Shown in pieces: positions 51,378-60,396 of a DNA stretch of 64,000 nt. Position numbers and translations under genes: made by a program. This stretch comes from JAANXG01 sp963731035 (GTDB lineage: Bacteria; Pseudomonadota; Gammaproteobacteria; Arenicellales; JAANXG01). The first letter of the stretch is position 1, and each line of letters starts with the position of its first letter. A model generated the notes under the pieces. The model searched no databases. It was given only the letters and a program-made list of their open reading frames with translations, and was not told where the DNA came from. The stretch spans positions 248,001 through 312,000 of the forward strand of contig CAVSUY010000022.1 in NCBI GenBank assembly GCA_963731035.1, read 5' to 3'.

Positions 51378-52625
51378 TCAGTGGGCAACAGCCGCTGCCG
51401 CCCCTTCATCCACCAGGGCGCCCGTGTTGAAGCGGTCGATGGAAAACGGCGCGGCCACCGGGTGCATATCCTCGCCCGCCAGAGAGTGAGCAAACACATG
51501 GGCAGAACCCGGCGTGGCCTTGAAGCCGCCGGTTCCCCAGCCGCAGTTGAAATACAGGTTTCGGACCGGAGTCTTCGACAGGATCGGCGAGCGATCCACG
51601 GTGACATCCACGACGCCGCCCCACTGTCGCATCATGCGCATGCGTGAGAATATCGGGTAAAGCTCCACTACCGCGGCCACGGTCTCCTCTATGAGATTGA
51701 AGCCGCCCCGCTGGGAATAAGAGTTGTAGGGATCGGAGCCGGCACCAATGACCAACTCCCCCCTGTCCGACTGGCTGATGTACGCGTGAATGCCGTTGGA
51801 CATTACGACACAATCGACCTTCGGCTTAACGGGTTCGGATACGAGTGCCTGGAGCGGAAACGACTCGATCGGTAGTCGGAAGCCGGCCTTTTCCGCCAGT
51901 ACTCCACAGTGACCGGCTACTACGCAGCCCACCTTGTTCGCGCCGACGAAGCCACGCGTGGTCTCCACACCTTTTACGGTATTGTTCTCAATTCGAAATC
52001 CGGTGACTTCGCAGTTCTGGATGATGTCCACACCCAGGGAATCCGCCGCCCGCGCGTATCCCCACGCCACCGCATCATGACGAGCGGTGCCGCCCCGGCG
52101 CTGCAACAGCGCCCCCATCACGGGATAACGGCAGTTCAGATTGATGAAAGGAACCCGCTGCTTGACCTGTTCCGGGGTCAGATATTCGGCGTCAATCCCG
52201 TTGAGATAATTGGAGTTGCCACGACGGCCGATCTCCTGCATATCATGGACGCTGTGGGCGAGATGTATCAGACCCCTGGGTGAGAACATCACGTTGAAGT
52301 TCAATTCCTGACTGAGCCCGTGCCACAGTGTCACCGAATGATCATAGATGGCGGCGGACTGGTCCCAGAGATAGTTTGATCGCACGATGGTGGTGTTTCT
52401 TCCGGTGTTCCCGCCCCCAAGCCAACCCTTTTCCAGGACCGCCACCCTGCGAACACCGCACTCCCTGGCAAGGTAATACGCCGTGCCCAGACCATGCCCG
52501 CCGCCACCGACGACAATGATGTCGTAATGCGCCTTCGGGTCGGGGCTTCGCCACGCCTCCTGCCAGCCTTCGTGATAGCCGACGGCGTTGCGAACGAGGC
52601 TGAAGATCGAGTATTTCTGTCTCAT
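51378..52625 (-). CDS. soxB: Sarcosine oxidase beta subunit
   Basis: Starting at ATG 52625 gives 415 residues beginning MRQKYSIFSLVRNAVGYHEG, the usual SoxB start. The FAD motif YDIIVVGGGGHGLGTAYYLA follows, and NTTIVRSNYLWDQSAAIYDH plus the C-terminal NCGWGTGGFKATPGSAHVFA match the subunit that binds covalent FMN and oxidises sarcosine. A further ATG at 52667 is possible. First gene of soxBDAG; the upstream ABC ATPase gene is on the same strand 280 bases away. Confidence 0.93.
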   Translation of the reverse strand: MRQKYSIFSLVRNAVGYHEGWQEAWRSPDPKAHYDIIVVGGGGHGLGTAYYLARECGVRRVAVLEKGWLGGGNTGRNTTIVRSNYLWDQSAAIYDHSVTLWHGLSQELNFNVMFSPRGLIHLAHSVHDMQEIGRRGNSNYLNGIDAEYLTPEQVKQRVPFINLNCRYPVMGALLQRRGGTARHDAVAWGYARAADSLGVDIIQNCEVTGFRIENNTVKGVETTRGFVGANKVGCVVAGHCGVLAEKAGFRLPIESFPLQALVSEPVKPKVDCVVMSNGIHAYISQSDRGELVIGAGSDPYNSYSQRGGFNLIEETVAAVVELYPIFSRMRMMRQWGGVVDVTVDRSPILSKTPVRNLYFNCGWGTGGFKATPGSAHVFAHSLAGEDMHPVAAPFSIDRFNTGALVDEGAAAAVAH

Positions 52626-52750
52626 AACGCCGGGCGAGTTTATTGCTTCACGGTACCACACAGTCATCCATCCGCGACGGATGCGTAGCTAATCGCGCCT
52701 TTCCCGGCTGCATAGAGCGCTGACTGCATCAGCGTGCGCCACAGACAAGA

Positions 52751-52770
52751 GCGCGGCCCGAAGGCCGCGT
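52751..52770 (-). other. Stable hairpin between the ABC ATPase gene and soxB
   Basis: An 8-bp stem (52751-52758 with 52763-52770, one G-T pair) has a TTCG loop on the minus strand. Only a weak T-rich tail follows, so it may be an mRNA-stabilising or partial termination structure rather than a full terminator. The rest of the 280-base gap shows no gene. Confidence 0.45.
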
Positions 52771-52905
52771 CTTAAGGACCGCATATAGGACTGCGCGCGG
52801 TCGGAATTGTTCTTATTGTTGTTTAACCGATCGGGGGACCGTGCGGAGCGCCTGAGCCCGGCCCCTGCGGGCCCCCTGCGGGACAGTCCAACTGACCGCA
52901 CTCGC

Positions 52906-54012
52906 TCATTTGACCTCGCCCTCGTATACATCCAGCGCCCGACAGTCCTCCATTGTCCAGCCGAATTTGACGGTAGCGCCTTCCTTCAGGGATGCATGCT
53001 TCGATGAATTCGCCACCTTCACCACGAAATCGTCGTGGCCGGAAACAGACGCCCGGGTACGGATATGGTCCCCGAGATAGATGAGCTCCTGTACTTTTCC
53101 TTCGAATTCATTCGGATACTTGCCCGGGTCGGGGTCGACCTCCACTCGTTCCGGTCGCAGGGACAGTGTCGTACGCTCCCCAACGCCGCTCACGTTGACC
53201 TTGAGCGCATTCACTACATCGCCACTGCCAAGCGTGACCTCGCAACTGTCGCCATTCATCGACTTGACGGTGCCGTGAAGCATGTTGTTCTCGCCGATGA
53301 ACTGGGCCACGAACGCATTCAACGGACGCTCGTACAGCTCATCGGGGGGGGCGAGCTGTTGAATCACCCCGTCGTTGAAGACAGCTATACGGTTAGACAT
53401 CGTCAGCGCCTCGGACTGGTCGTGGGTCACGTAAACGACGGTCACGCCAAGGTTGTCATGGATGTGCTTGATCTCGAACTGCATCTGCTCCCGCAACTGC
53501 TTGTCCAGTGCGCCCAGTGGTTCGTCCATCAGGACGAGCTCGGGATCGAATACCAGTGCCCGAGCCACTGCCACGCGTTGTTGCTGTCCACCGGAGAGCT
53601 GCATGGGACGCCGGTCCCCGAAGGAACCGAGCTGCACCATGTCGAGGGCCCTCTTGGTGCGTTCCTCCGTTTCCGACTTGCTCATCTTACGCACGTTCAG
53701 CGGGAAAGCCAGGTTCTCCCCCACCGTCATATGGGGAAACAAGGCATAGTTCTGAAAGACCATCCCGACACCCCGGCGGTGGGGCGGTACGTTGTTGATG
53801 GGTTTCTCGTTGAGATAGATCTCGCCGTGGGTGGCGGGCTCGAACCCCGCCAGCATCATCAAGCAGGTGGTCTTCCCGGACCCGGAAGGTCCCAGCATGG
53901 TCAGGAACTCACCCTTGGCGATATCCAGATTGAGATTCTTTACAACGAGGGTCTCGCCATCGTAGCTTTTCTGGACTTTTTCAAAGCGAACCAGATACTC
54001 GTTATTGCTCAT
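52906..54012 (-). CDS. ABC transporter ATP-binding protein (PotA-like)
   Basis: The 368-residue protein has Walker A GPSGSGKTTCLMML, Q-loop FQNYALFPHMTV, signature LSGGQQQRVAVARAL, Walker B LVLMDEPLGALD, H-loop YVTHDQSEAL and a C-terminal TOBE region. It powers uptake by the permeases at 55649-57772. It is separated from them by the second binding protein and a 612-base gap that contains its own candidate promoter, and is followed by the sox operon. Confidence 0.9.
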   Translation of the reverse strand: MSNNEYLVRFEKVQKSYDGETLVVKNLNLDIAKGEFLTMLGPSGSGKTTCLMMLAGFEPATHGEIYLNEKPINNVPPHRRGVGMVFQNYALFPHMTVGENLAFPLNVRKMSKSETEERTKRALDMVQLGSFGDRRPMQLSGGQQQRVAVARALVFDPELVLMDEPLGALDKQLREQMQFEIKHIHDNLGVTVVYVTHDQSEALTMSNRIAVFNDGVIQQLAPPDELYERPLNAFVAQFIGENNMLHGTVKSMNGDSCEVTLGSGDVVNALKVNVSGVGERTTLSLRPERVEVDPDPGKYPNEFEGKVQELIYLGDHIRTRASVSGHDDFVVKVANSSKHASLKEGATVKFGWTMEDCRALDVYEGEVK

Positions 54013-54343
54013 AGTTACTTTTCACCGGGTTCCTGGGCCGCATTCCTGGGCCGCGTTTCTACGCCTGAGTTGAGGGTGACTGGACACCGTCCGCGTTCCG
54101 ACGGGAAAACCGCAGCGATCGGTCAAGGGGGGATGACCTGCCCCGGAGAACAGCGTCGAATCAGGATCTCGCTGGGAAATATCGCTAGCCTCCACCACCG
54201 TCGCTAGATGTTCTACCCGTTGCCTTTGGTGACGATACACGCAATGCAAGCACACTGACGCCAGCATGCCTCGGTATTGTATTATGGACCTGCTCACACG
54301 GCCTGTTATGCCATTCATCGCCGTTCAGCATCACGAGGTTATA

Positions 54344-54372
54344 TTTCTACACAACCTGGCACCGGCAGTCAA
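54344..54372 (-). promoter_or_regulatory. Sigma-70-like promoter upstream of the ABC ATPase gene
   Basis: On the minus strand TTGACT (54367-54372, 5 of 6) and TAGAAA (54344-54349, 4 of 6) are separated by exactly 17 bases. The leader to ATG 54012 would be about 325 bases. Confidence 0.35.
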
Positions 54373-54439
54373 ATCGCGGTGGCGCTTTCGCCGCGATCGT
54401 CACTAATGTCGCCGTAAAACCACAGATTCCCACCTTCTC

Positions 54440-54456
54440 GTGATGCACTGCATCAC
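54440..54456. promoter_or_regulatory. Perfect 17-base dyad, operator-like
   Basis: GTGATGCACTGCATCAC is a perfect palindrome around a central C. It lies about 110 bases upstream of the predicted minus-strand transcription start near 54337, compatible with an activator site. I do not recognise the regulator. Confidence 0.4.
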
Positions 54457-54568
54457 ATGATAGGTCCGCGTACGCTGGCGAGTTGGGCTCAGGGGCCGCT
54501 CCATCGTATGCCACCCCCGTTCTACGCAACCCGTGCGCGCGCTTCGGGTATGGCAGACGATGACGCCG

Positions 54569-54626
54569 AGGAGCCTGTCCGAGTAGTCTTCGCGTAGTAC
54601 CAGAACGATTACTCGGACAGGCTCCT
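54569..54626. repeat. Inverted repeat with 17-base perfect arms at the binding-protein stop codon
   Basis: AGGAGCCTGTCCGAGTA at 54569-54585 and its exact complement at 54610-54626 flank a 24-base loop. The minus-strand TAG stop of the binding-protein gene lies at the outer edge of the right arm. It is a REPIN-like element; a 16-base piece of the same arm follows msrP at 47416-47431. Confidence 0.8.
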
Positions 54627-55395
54627 AGCCACCGTAGACGTCGAAATCAAAATACTTGGCGTTGATTCTCTGATAGGTACCGTCTTGCCGGATCTGCTTG
54701 ATGGCCCCGTTCAGCATCTTTAAAAGCTGGCCATCTTCCTTGCGCACACCGATACCAACGCCTTCACCCAGATACCTGGGGTCGGTATAGCTCGGGCCGA
54801 CAAACTCAACGTCCTTGCCGGCTTCCGAATTGAGGAAATCCAGCAGCACGAAGGCGTCCGCCGCCACCAGATCCACGCGTCCGGCGGTCAAGTCGAGGCT
54901 TGCCTGCTCCTGATCGGCATAGGTCTTGATTTGAGCGTTTGGAAATCTGCCGCGCAGCAACCGCTCGGCCGCCGTCGAGGTTTGCACAGCCACGACTGCA
55001 TCGCCGATCTCATTGGGCGTGGCGTCGGTCCCCTTGCGGCGAATAAACCGCACCGGCGAGATGTAATACTTGTCCGTGAACGCGATCTTCTGCTTGCGCT
55101 CATCGGTGATGGACATCGAGGCCACGATAGTATCGATCTTCTTGGCCAGCAGCGCGGGAATGATCCCTTCCCAGTCCGAGGTCACCCATTCACAGGTAAC
55201 GTGCATGGCGTCGCACAGAGCATTACCGATATCGATGTCAAACCCGACCAGCTTCCCGTTTTCGTCGATGCTGTTGAATGGGGGGTACGCCCCTTCGGTC
55301 CCCATCTTGACATGAGTGATGTCGGCAGCCGAAACCGGGCCCGTGAGAAGCAGAATTGTCACGATGCCGAACAGCACCATTTCGAGCACGCGCAT
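54625..55395 (-). CDS. Family-3 (amino-acid type) periplasmic binding protein
   Basis: Starting at ATG 55395 (GAGAGGAGAG 7 bases upstream) gives 256 residues with a signal peptide (MVLFGIVTILLLTGPVSAAD) and the SBP_bac_3 motifs GTEGAYPPFNSIDENGKLVG, FDIDIGNALC, AKKIDTIVASMSITDERKQK and YVIS-like FTDKYYISPV. It belongs to the His/Arg/opine-type binding-protein family, unlike the PotD-type protein at the head of the same locus. It may give the transporter a second substrate range. Its stop codon is part of a repeat. Confidence 0.87.
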   Translation of the reverse strand: MRVLEMVLFGIVTILLLTGPVSAADITHVKMGTEGAYPPFNSIDENGKLVGFDIDIGNALCDAMHVTCEWVTSDWEGIIPALLAKKIDTIVASMSITDERKQKIAFTDKYYISPVRFIRRKGTDATPNEIGDAVVAVQTSTAAERLLRGRFPNAQIKTYADQEQASLDLTAGRVDLVAADAFVLLDFLNSEAGKDVEFVGPSYTDPRYLGEGVGIGVRKEDGQLLKMLNGAIKQIRQDGTYQRINAKYFDFDVYGG

Positions 55396-55648
55396 GGATA
55401 TCTCTCCTCTCATTCGCTGAATCCCTTGTACGTTCCGAACTGACGATGCCTGCAATTCAACGCCAAACAACAATTCGATCGTCAGGGGTAGGCCCGTGAG
55501 GGAGAGCCGGCCGTCGAAATGGACGCATTCGGGTCAAACGCAGGCCGCACTCGCCCTCCCCGTTCAGGGCTGGACCGGGTGGGCCCACGTGACGCGACAT
55601 ACGCACCTGCGCCCGGCGCGTGGTTGGCGAGGGGCGGGCTGTGGCGCG
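55396..55648. other. Gap between second binding protein and permease gene
   Basis: This 253-base stretch shows no gene, terminator with T-run, or clear promoter. The GAGAGGAGAG ribosome site of the binding-protein gene lies at its left end. Confidence 0.4.
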
Positions 55649-56500
55649 TCAGCCCGGCGACATCCCGCGCAACCGTTCGTTGCGTCGCCGCAGGAGCTCG
55701 AGCGTCGTAAGCAGCATAACGGAAATGATGACCAGCATCGTCGCCACCGCAAGGATCGTGGGGCTGATCTGCTCACGGATGCCGGACCACATTTCGAGCG
55801 GGATGGTGCGCTGATCGTGTCCGGCGAGAAAGAGCACGATCACCACCTCGTCAAACGAAGTGATGAAGGCAAACAACGCTCCGGAGATCACTCCGGGCAG
55901 GATAAGCGGCATGATCACCTTGAAGAACGTGCGGGTCGGGTCAGCCCCGAGGCTGGCGGCCGCCCGGGGCAGGCTGGCATCGAAGCCCACCAGCGTCGCC
56001 GTGACCGTGATGACCACAAAGGGGGTGCCGAGTGCCGTGTGGGCAAGGATAACGCCGATATAGGTGTGCGTGAGATGCAGGCTGGAATAGAAGAAGTACA
56101 TGCCCGCGCCGGAGATGATCAGCGGCACGATCATAGGCGAGATAAGCAGACCCATGAACAGGTTACGGTACGGCATGTCCTGCCTGGAGAGCCCCAGCGC
56201 CGCCAGGGTTCCCAGGGCAGTCGCCAGCACTGTGGCGGAAATGCCGATAATGAAGCTGTTCCTAATGGAATGCAGCCATTCCTCACTGCTGAAAAACGCG
56301 TTATACCAGCGAAGCGAGTAGCCGGCTGGATCCAGGTGCAACATTTCCCGCGTAAAAGTGAAGTACGGCTCATGATTGAACGACAGCGGAATGATCACCA
56401 GGATCGGAGCAATGAGGAACAGGAAGATCAGGCCGCAGATGACCCGATAGGAGTAATACCAGGTCCGCTCGAGGGGACCCGCGTAGGCTGGCAAGGACAT
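55649..56500 (-). CDS. ABC transporter permease (PotC-like)
   Basis: The 283-residue protein has six hydrophobic helices and the BPD EAA-like loop VGFDASLPRAAASLGADPTR-TFFKVIMPLI, and starts 6 bases after the PotB-like gene. It is the second membrane subunit of the importer whose ATPase is at 52906-54012. Confidence 0.9.
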   Translation of the reverse strand: MSLPAYAGPLERTWYYSYRVICGLIFLFLIAPILVIIPLSFNHEPYFTFTREMLHLDPAGYSLRWYNAFFSSEEWLHSIRNSFIIGISATVLATALGTLAALGLSRQDMPYRNLFMGLLISPMIVPLIISGAGMYFFYSSLHLTHTYIGVILAHTALGTPFVVITVTATLVGFDASLPRAAASLGADPTRTFFKVIMPLILPGVISGALFAFITSFDEVVIVLFLAGHDQRTIPLEMWSGIREQISPTILAVATMLVIISVMLLTTLELLRRRNERLRGMSPG

Positions 56501-56506
56501 TGTCTT

Positions 56507-57772
56507 CTACCCCAGCTTCATGTTGTCGACGCCGACCAGGCGGTTATAGAGCCAGTACAAGGCCAGCACCGCGGCCAGCAGGATGGAGCCGATGGCTGCC
56601 GCCAGGCCCCAGTTCAGCGACTCCTGCATATGATAGGCGATGTAATTGCTGATGAGCTGCCCGGTCCGTCCGCCGACCAAAGCCGGCGTGATGTAGTAGC
56701 CTATGGCCAGGATGAACACCAGAATGCTGCCAGCACCGACGCCGGGTATGGTCTGGGGCACATACACCTTCCAGAACGCCCGGAAGGGATTCGCACCCAG
56801 CGAGCGTGCCGCCCGCATGTAGCTCGGTGGAATGGTCTTCATGACGCTGTACAGCGGCAGTACCATGAACGGCAGCAGAATATGCGTCATCGCCACGATG
56901 GTTCCGTTCAGATTGTAGATCATCTGGATCCGGTGTTCCGGATCTAACAGGCCCAGCGCCACCAGTATGTCATTGACCACCCCTTCGCGCTGAAGCATCA
57001 CGATCCACGACGTGGTACGCACCAAAAGTGAAGTCCAGAAAGGAAGCAGCACCATGATCATGAGGAGATTGCTGGTGCGTAGCGGCAGGGTCGCTAACAG
57101 AAACGCGATAGGATATCCGAGCACAATGCACAAAGCGGTAATCAGAAGGCTTACCCACAACGTGCGGAAAAACAGCGTTACGTAGATCTGCTGATACTTC
57201 GGCTGAGCGGTGATATCGCCCTGATCGTTGTAGTGCATATCCACTGCCGCGAGATAATAGTCCGAGGTGTAAGGCTTGGCCTCCCTCTTGAGCAGCGACC
57301 AGACTTCCGGTTCTCCCCACTTTTTGTCGACCTTGATCAGCCCTTCCTTGTAGTGCCCCACCTCGAGATCCTTGGCGTGACGGGCGGACTTCATGATAAG
57401 CCCGCGGGTGCCGGATTGCTCATAGTTGAGCCTGGCGGCGACCTTGCCGATTTCCCGGGTCTTGTAACCTTCCTGGAGATCCTGCACCAGAGCGGCGAAC
57501 ACTCCCTCCGAGGGCACGCCCTCGCCGTTCCAACTGTGGAGCGCCTCCACCGTATGGGGCATATAGGTCACTTCATCCGGGTTCTCCACGCTGCGCCATA
57601 ACATCTCGAAAATCGGTACGAGGAAACTGAAGAGGAGAAACAGGAACAACGGCGCGACCAGAATCAGCGCCGTCATCTTGCTGCGGCGCCGGGCTCGATT
57701 GAGGCTAGTTTTGAGGGGTACCCCATCCGCCGTGGTGATCGGCTCATGCACGTTATCAGCAGTGGTAGCCAT
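56507..57772 (-). CDS. ABC transporter permease (PotB-like) with long periplasmic insert
   Basis: The 421-residue protein is longer than typical PotB (about 280). After the first helix (MTALILVAPLFLFLLFSFLV) there is a roughly 140-residue hydrophilic insert (VENPDEVTYMPHTVEALHSW onward) before the remaining helices and the EAA-like loop YMRAARSLGANPFRAFWKVY. Such inserts occur in some polyamine/opine permeases and may contact the binding protein. AGGGGGG lies 9 bases upstream of ATG 57772. Confidence 0.88.
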   Translation of the reverse strand: MATTADNVHEPITTADGVPLKTSLNRARRRSKMTALILVAPLFLFLLFSFLVPIFEMLWRSVENPDEVTYMPHTVEALHSWNGEGVPSEGVFAALVQDLQEGYKTREIGKVAARLNYEQSGTRGLIMKSARHAKDLEVGHYKEGLIKVDKKWGEPEVWSLLKREAKPYTSDYYLAAVDMHYNDQGDITAQPKYQQIYVTLFFRTLWVSLLITALCIVLGYPIAFLLATLPLRTSNLLMIMVLLPFWTSLLVRTTSWIVMLQREGVVNDILVALGLLDPEHRIQMIYNLNGTIVAMTHILLPFMVLPLYSVMKTIPPSYMRAARSLGANPFRAFWKVYVPQTIPGVGAGSILVFILAIGYYITPALVGGRTGQLISNYIAYHMQESLNWGLAAAIGSILLAAVLALYWLYNRLVGVDNMKLG

Positions 57773-57833
57773 TGGTCACAGCCCCCCTGTTGGGCGTTCT
57801 TATAGTCTGTTAGGGGTGGTGGCGGATAAACAA

Positions 57834-57862
57834 CGGCGGGACGGACATATCCCGTCCCGCCG
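57834..57862 (-). other. Perfect 11-bp hairpin between binding-protein and permease genes
   Basis: CGGCGGGACGG (57834-57844) and its exact complement (57852-57862) flank a 7-base loop. It sits 26 bases after the PotD-like stop codon without a T-run. Stems in this position commonly protect the upstream binding-protein mRNA and reduce read-through into permease genes. Confidence 0.7.
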
Positions 57863-57888
57863 CGTCTACCCTTACGCGATTACGTCGT

Positions 57889-58974
57889 TCAGCGCGCCAG
57901 CCAGGCGTTGAACCGCTCGCTCATGCTGTCGCCGTTATCGGCCCACCATTCGGCGTTCTTCTTGATCGGTGTCTCGAAGTTCGACGGATTGGTTGGCATG
58001 TGCGGCTGCATGCTCGCCGGCACCAGTGCATTGGATGAGTTGCGCGCCGGGCCGTAGGAAATGTACTTGGCCTGATCGGCAAGACGTTGGGTGTCGGTCG
58101 CGAAGTGCAAATACTTCTTGACGTTTTCTGTCAGCTTGCCCTTCGGCACCACCCATCCGTCAAGCTCGAACAGCTGGCCATCCCAGATGATCTTGATGGG
58201 CTGGTGCTCGTTCACCGCCGCGTTGTAGAAGCGGCCGTTGTAGCCCGTGGCAATCACCACCTCCTTGTCGGCCAGAAGCTGCGGCGGCTGTGCGCCCTCT
58301 GACCACCAGACGACGTGGTCCTTGATGGTATCCAGCTTGGCGAAGGCGCGTTCCACGCCTTCGTCGGTGGACAGCACGTCGTAGACCTTGTCAATCGGTA
58401 CACCGTCCGCAACCAGGGCCCACTCGAGATTGCCGGCGGGAATCTTCTGCAGGGAGCGCTTGCCCGGGAACTTCTTCAGGTCGAAGACATCCTTGATCGT
58501 CTTGGGCTTCTCGTTCGGGAAAGCATCCTCGTTGTAGGCGAACAGGGTCGCGTACACGATCTCGGGGATGAAGCAGCCGCTGAGCGTGCCTTGGATGAAA
58601 TCCTTGGTCGGGAGCGTGCCGTCCGGCGCCGGGGCGAGGATCTTATCGTAGGCAATCGGCTCGATGATTCCCTCGTCACAGGCACGCAACGCAGGGCCTT
58701 CGATCATATCCACGACATCCCACGTGACATTGCCCGACTGCTCCTGGGCACGGATCCCCGCCAGACCGTTGGCGGCCTTGTCCTCGTGCACGACGTTGAT
58801 CCCGAACTTCTTCGTGAACGGCTCGTCGTATGCCATATCCTGACTCTTGGAATATGCCCCTCCCCACGACACGATGGTCAGCTGGTCCGCGGCCCGAGCG
58901 ACGCCGGACATCGCGGCGCTGCAGGCGGTAGCCGCAGCGAGCGCAATGGTGAGTTTCCGAAAGATGTCTCTCAT
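57889..58974 (-). CDS. PotD-type extracellular solute-binding protein
   Basis: The 361-residue protein has a signal peptide (LTIALAAATACSAAMSGVAR) and the family-1/PotD segments LTIVSWGGAYSKSQDMAYDE, FTKKFGINVVHEDKAANGLA and WSEGAQPPQLLADKEVVIAT. AGGAGG lies 9 bases upstream. Proteins of this class bind polyamines, but also betaines or other quaternary amines; proximity to sox genes favours a methylated amine, which I infer rather than see. Confidence 0.9.
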   Translation of the reverse strand: MRDIFRKLTIALAAATACSAAMSGVARAADQLTIVSWGGAYSKSQDMAYDEPFTKKFGINVVHEDKAANGLAGIRAQEQSGNVTWDVVDMIEGPALRACDEGIIEPIAYDKILAPAPDGTLPTKDFIQGTLSGCFIPEIVYATLFAYNEDAFPNEKPKTIKDVFDLKKFPGKRSLQKIPAGNLEWALVADGVPIDKVYDVLSTDEGVERAFAKLDTIKDHVVWWSEGAQPPQLLADKEVVIATGYNGRFYNAAVNEHQPIKIIWDGQLFELDGWVVPKGKLTENVKKYLHFATDTQRLADQAKYISYGPARNSSNALVPASMQPHMPTNPSNFETPIKKNAEWWADNGDSMSERFNAWLAR

Positions 58975-59388
58975 CTTGGTGTTCCTCCTCTGTGGATGCC
59001 GGTTCTGCCGGCGTTGGTATAGGAATCAATGCGTGAGAGGGGTTTGATGCCCAATACGCTATTAGACTGTGGATTATACTACCATTCCCCCGAAGCTCAG
59101 TTCAACTCGAGGGCCTTCATCGCAGACAATGAGCGGCGCAGGTGCGAGACGGATTCGATACTCGAACGGCGCTACACTCCAAACCCGGACCGCGGCCAGG
59201 GCAATGCGGGGGCGCTCGTTGTTTAGAATCATTCTAAGGAACCTTTGATCAATTGCGTGGCCGTCATGCCAAGCGAAGCACTCCTTCAATGCCCGAAAAA
59301 TCCCCGCTTCCTGGATTGCCCCAAGGTTGCCGAGCCGCCCGGGACCGGGACGACAATAGCCGCCGGGCAAGGGGTACACTAGCCGCGG
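58975..59388. other. Divergent intergenic region upstream of the importer
   Basis: No gene is supported. A minus-strand TATAAT lies at 59073-59078, and a 13-base fragment of the repeat at 19377-19445 lies at 59371-59383 just before the ChaN-like gene. Confidence 0.5.
59073..59078 (-). promoter_or_regulatory. Candidate -10 of the importer operon
   Basis: A perfect TATAAT on the minus strand about 100 bases upstream of the PotD-like start. The nearest -35-like hexamer (TTGAAC) is 21 bases away, longer than ideal, so an activator may be needed. Confidence 0.4.
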
Positions 59389-60384
59389 ATGCGCTCCCCG
59401 ATCATCACGCTGTTGCTGGTCGTACTGGGCTGGCCGCTCGCAATGCTGCTGCTGATCACCGGATATGTGGACGTGCACGACTGGATGGCGGCGCGGTACC
59501 CGAGCCCGTCTCTTCTCGCCACCGAGGTAGGGCCGCAGTTCCCCGCGTATCGCCATATCGCCACCAATGCCCTGGCCGCTTTACGGTTGTTGCCGCCGCC
59601 TGAACAGGCTGCGGTGGTCACCTCTCTCGGCTCCGGGATCGCCTCTCCCCGAAGGTGGCTGAGCGAGCTGGACCGCTCGAGCTACCGGCTCATCTGCCTC
59701 GGCGAGCAGCACGACGACAGGACGCGGCGGTTTTTGTCCCGCGTGGTGTTCCCCCACCTACGGCTGGATACGCTCATGTTGGAAACGACCCAGCCGGAAC
59801 TCAGCGACATGCGCGCCGAAATGCAGGCCGGGCGCGCATATCTCCCGCTCCATGGGGCCGACATCACGGGCGTGCTGCGCGCCGTGGCCGCGAAGCGTCC
59901 TCCGGTACGGATCGAAGGCATTGACGAGACCGAGATCGAACGTGAGCGGCGACTAACCAAACCTGACGAGGGCTTTCGCGACGACAGCCTCACACGGAAC
60001 TTCCGGTCGCTGTACCGGCCGGGCGAGCGTACTGTCCTTTTGTTCGGCGCTTTTCACTGCCTGGACGAGCCCAGGCTCCTGTTCCGGCAGGTTCGCTCCG
60101 GGCTGCCCCGAAACGAGGCCGCGGCAATGTTGAGCGTGCGGGTGATCGGCGAGCATGAGGGTGGCCCCGTGGAAGCCTTCGTCTACTTCCTGGACGCACT
60201 CGACCTGCGGCGCGGCAGCTTAGCGATTCCTCACCCGGACGAGCTGGCGCCGATGGTTCGCTCCTGGTTCCGCATATTCACCCAGGAAACGCTGGACCGT
60301 TACGGTGCCGTGGTGGTAGTTGGATCGAGGGCGGGGGACGGACCCCGGCGCTCGGCGCTCACAAGGAGCGCCCGCGCACCATGA
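59389..60384 (+). CDS. ChaN/EreA-superfamily protein with N-terminal membrane segment
   Basis: The 331-residue protein has an N-terminal hydrophobic helix (IITLLLVVLGWPLAMLLLIT), then YRLICLGEQHDDRTRRFLSR (the GE-x-H motif of ChaN-like heme-binding proteins and erythromycin esterases), LDTLMLETTQPELSDMRAEM and GIDETEIERERRL. The fold is probably the EreA/ChaN/TraB type; substrate unknown. There is no clear ribosome site before ATG 59389, which directly follows a repeat fragment. Confidence 0.65.
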   Translation: MRSPIITLLLVVLGWPLAMLLLITGYVDVHDWMAARYPSPSLLATEVGPQFPAYRHIATNALAALRLLPPPEQAAVVTSLGSGIASPRRWLSELDRSSYRLICLGEQHDDRTRRFLSRVVFPHLRLDTLMLETTQPELSDMRAEMQAGRAYLPLHGADITGVLRAVAAKRPPVRIEGIDETEIERERRLTKPDEGFRDDSLTRNFRSLYRPGERTVLLFGAFHCLDEPRLLFRQVRSGLPRNEAAAMLSVRVIGEHEGGPVEAFVYFLDALDLRRGSLAIPHPDELAPMVRSWFRIFTQETLDRYGAVVVVGSRAGDGPRRSALTRSARAP

Positions 60385-60396
60385 GGAACAACAGTA

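Larger units (their letters stand above)
54013..54624. other. 612-base control region upstream of the ABC ATPase gene
   Basis: There is no supported gene. It contains a sigma-70-like promoter on the minus strand (54344-54372), a perfect 17-base dyad (54440-54456) and a long inverted repeat ending at the binding-protein stop codon (54569-54626). Confidence 0.5.
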
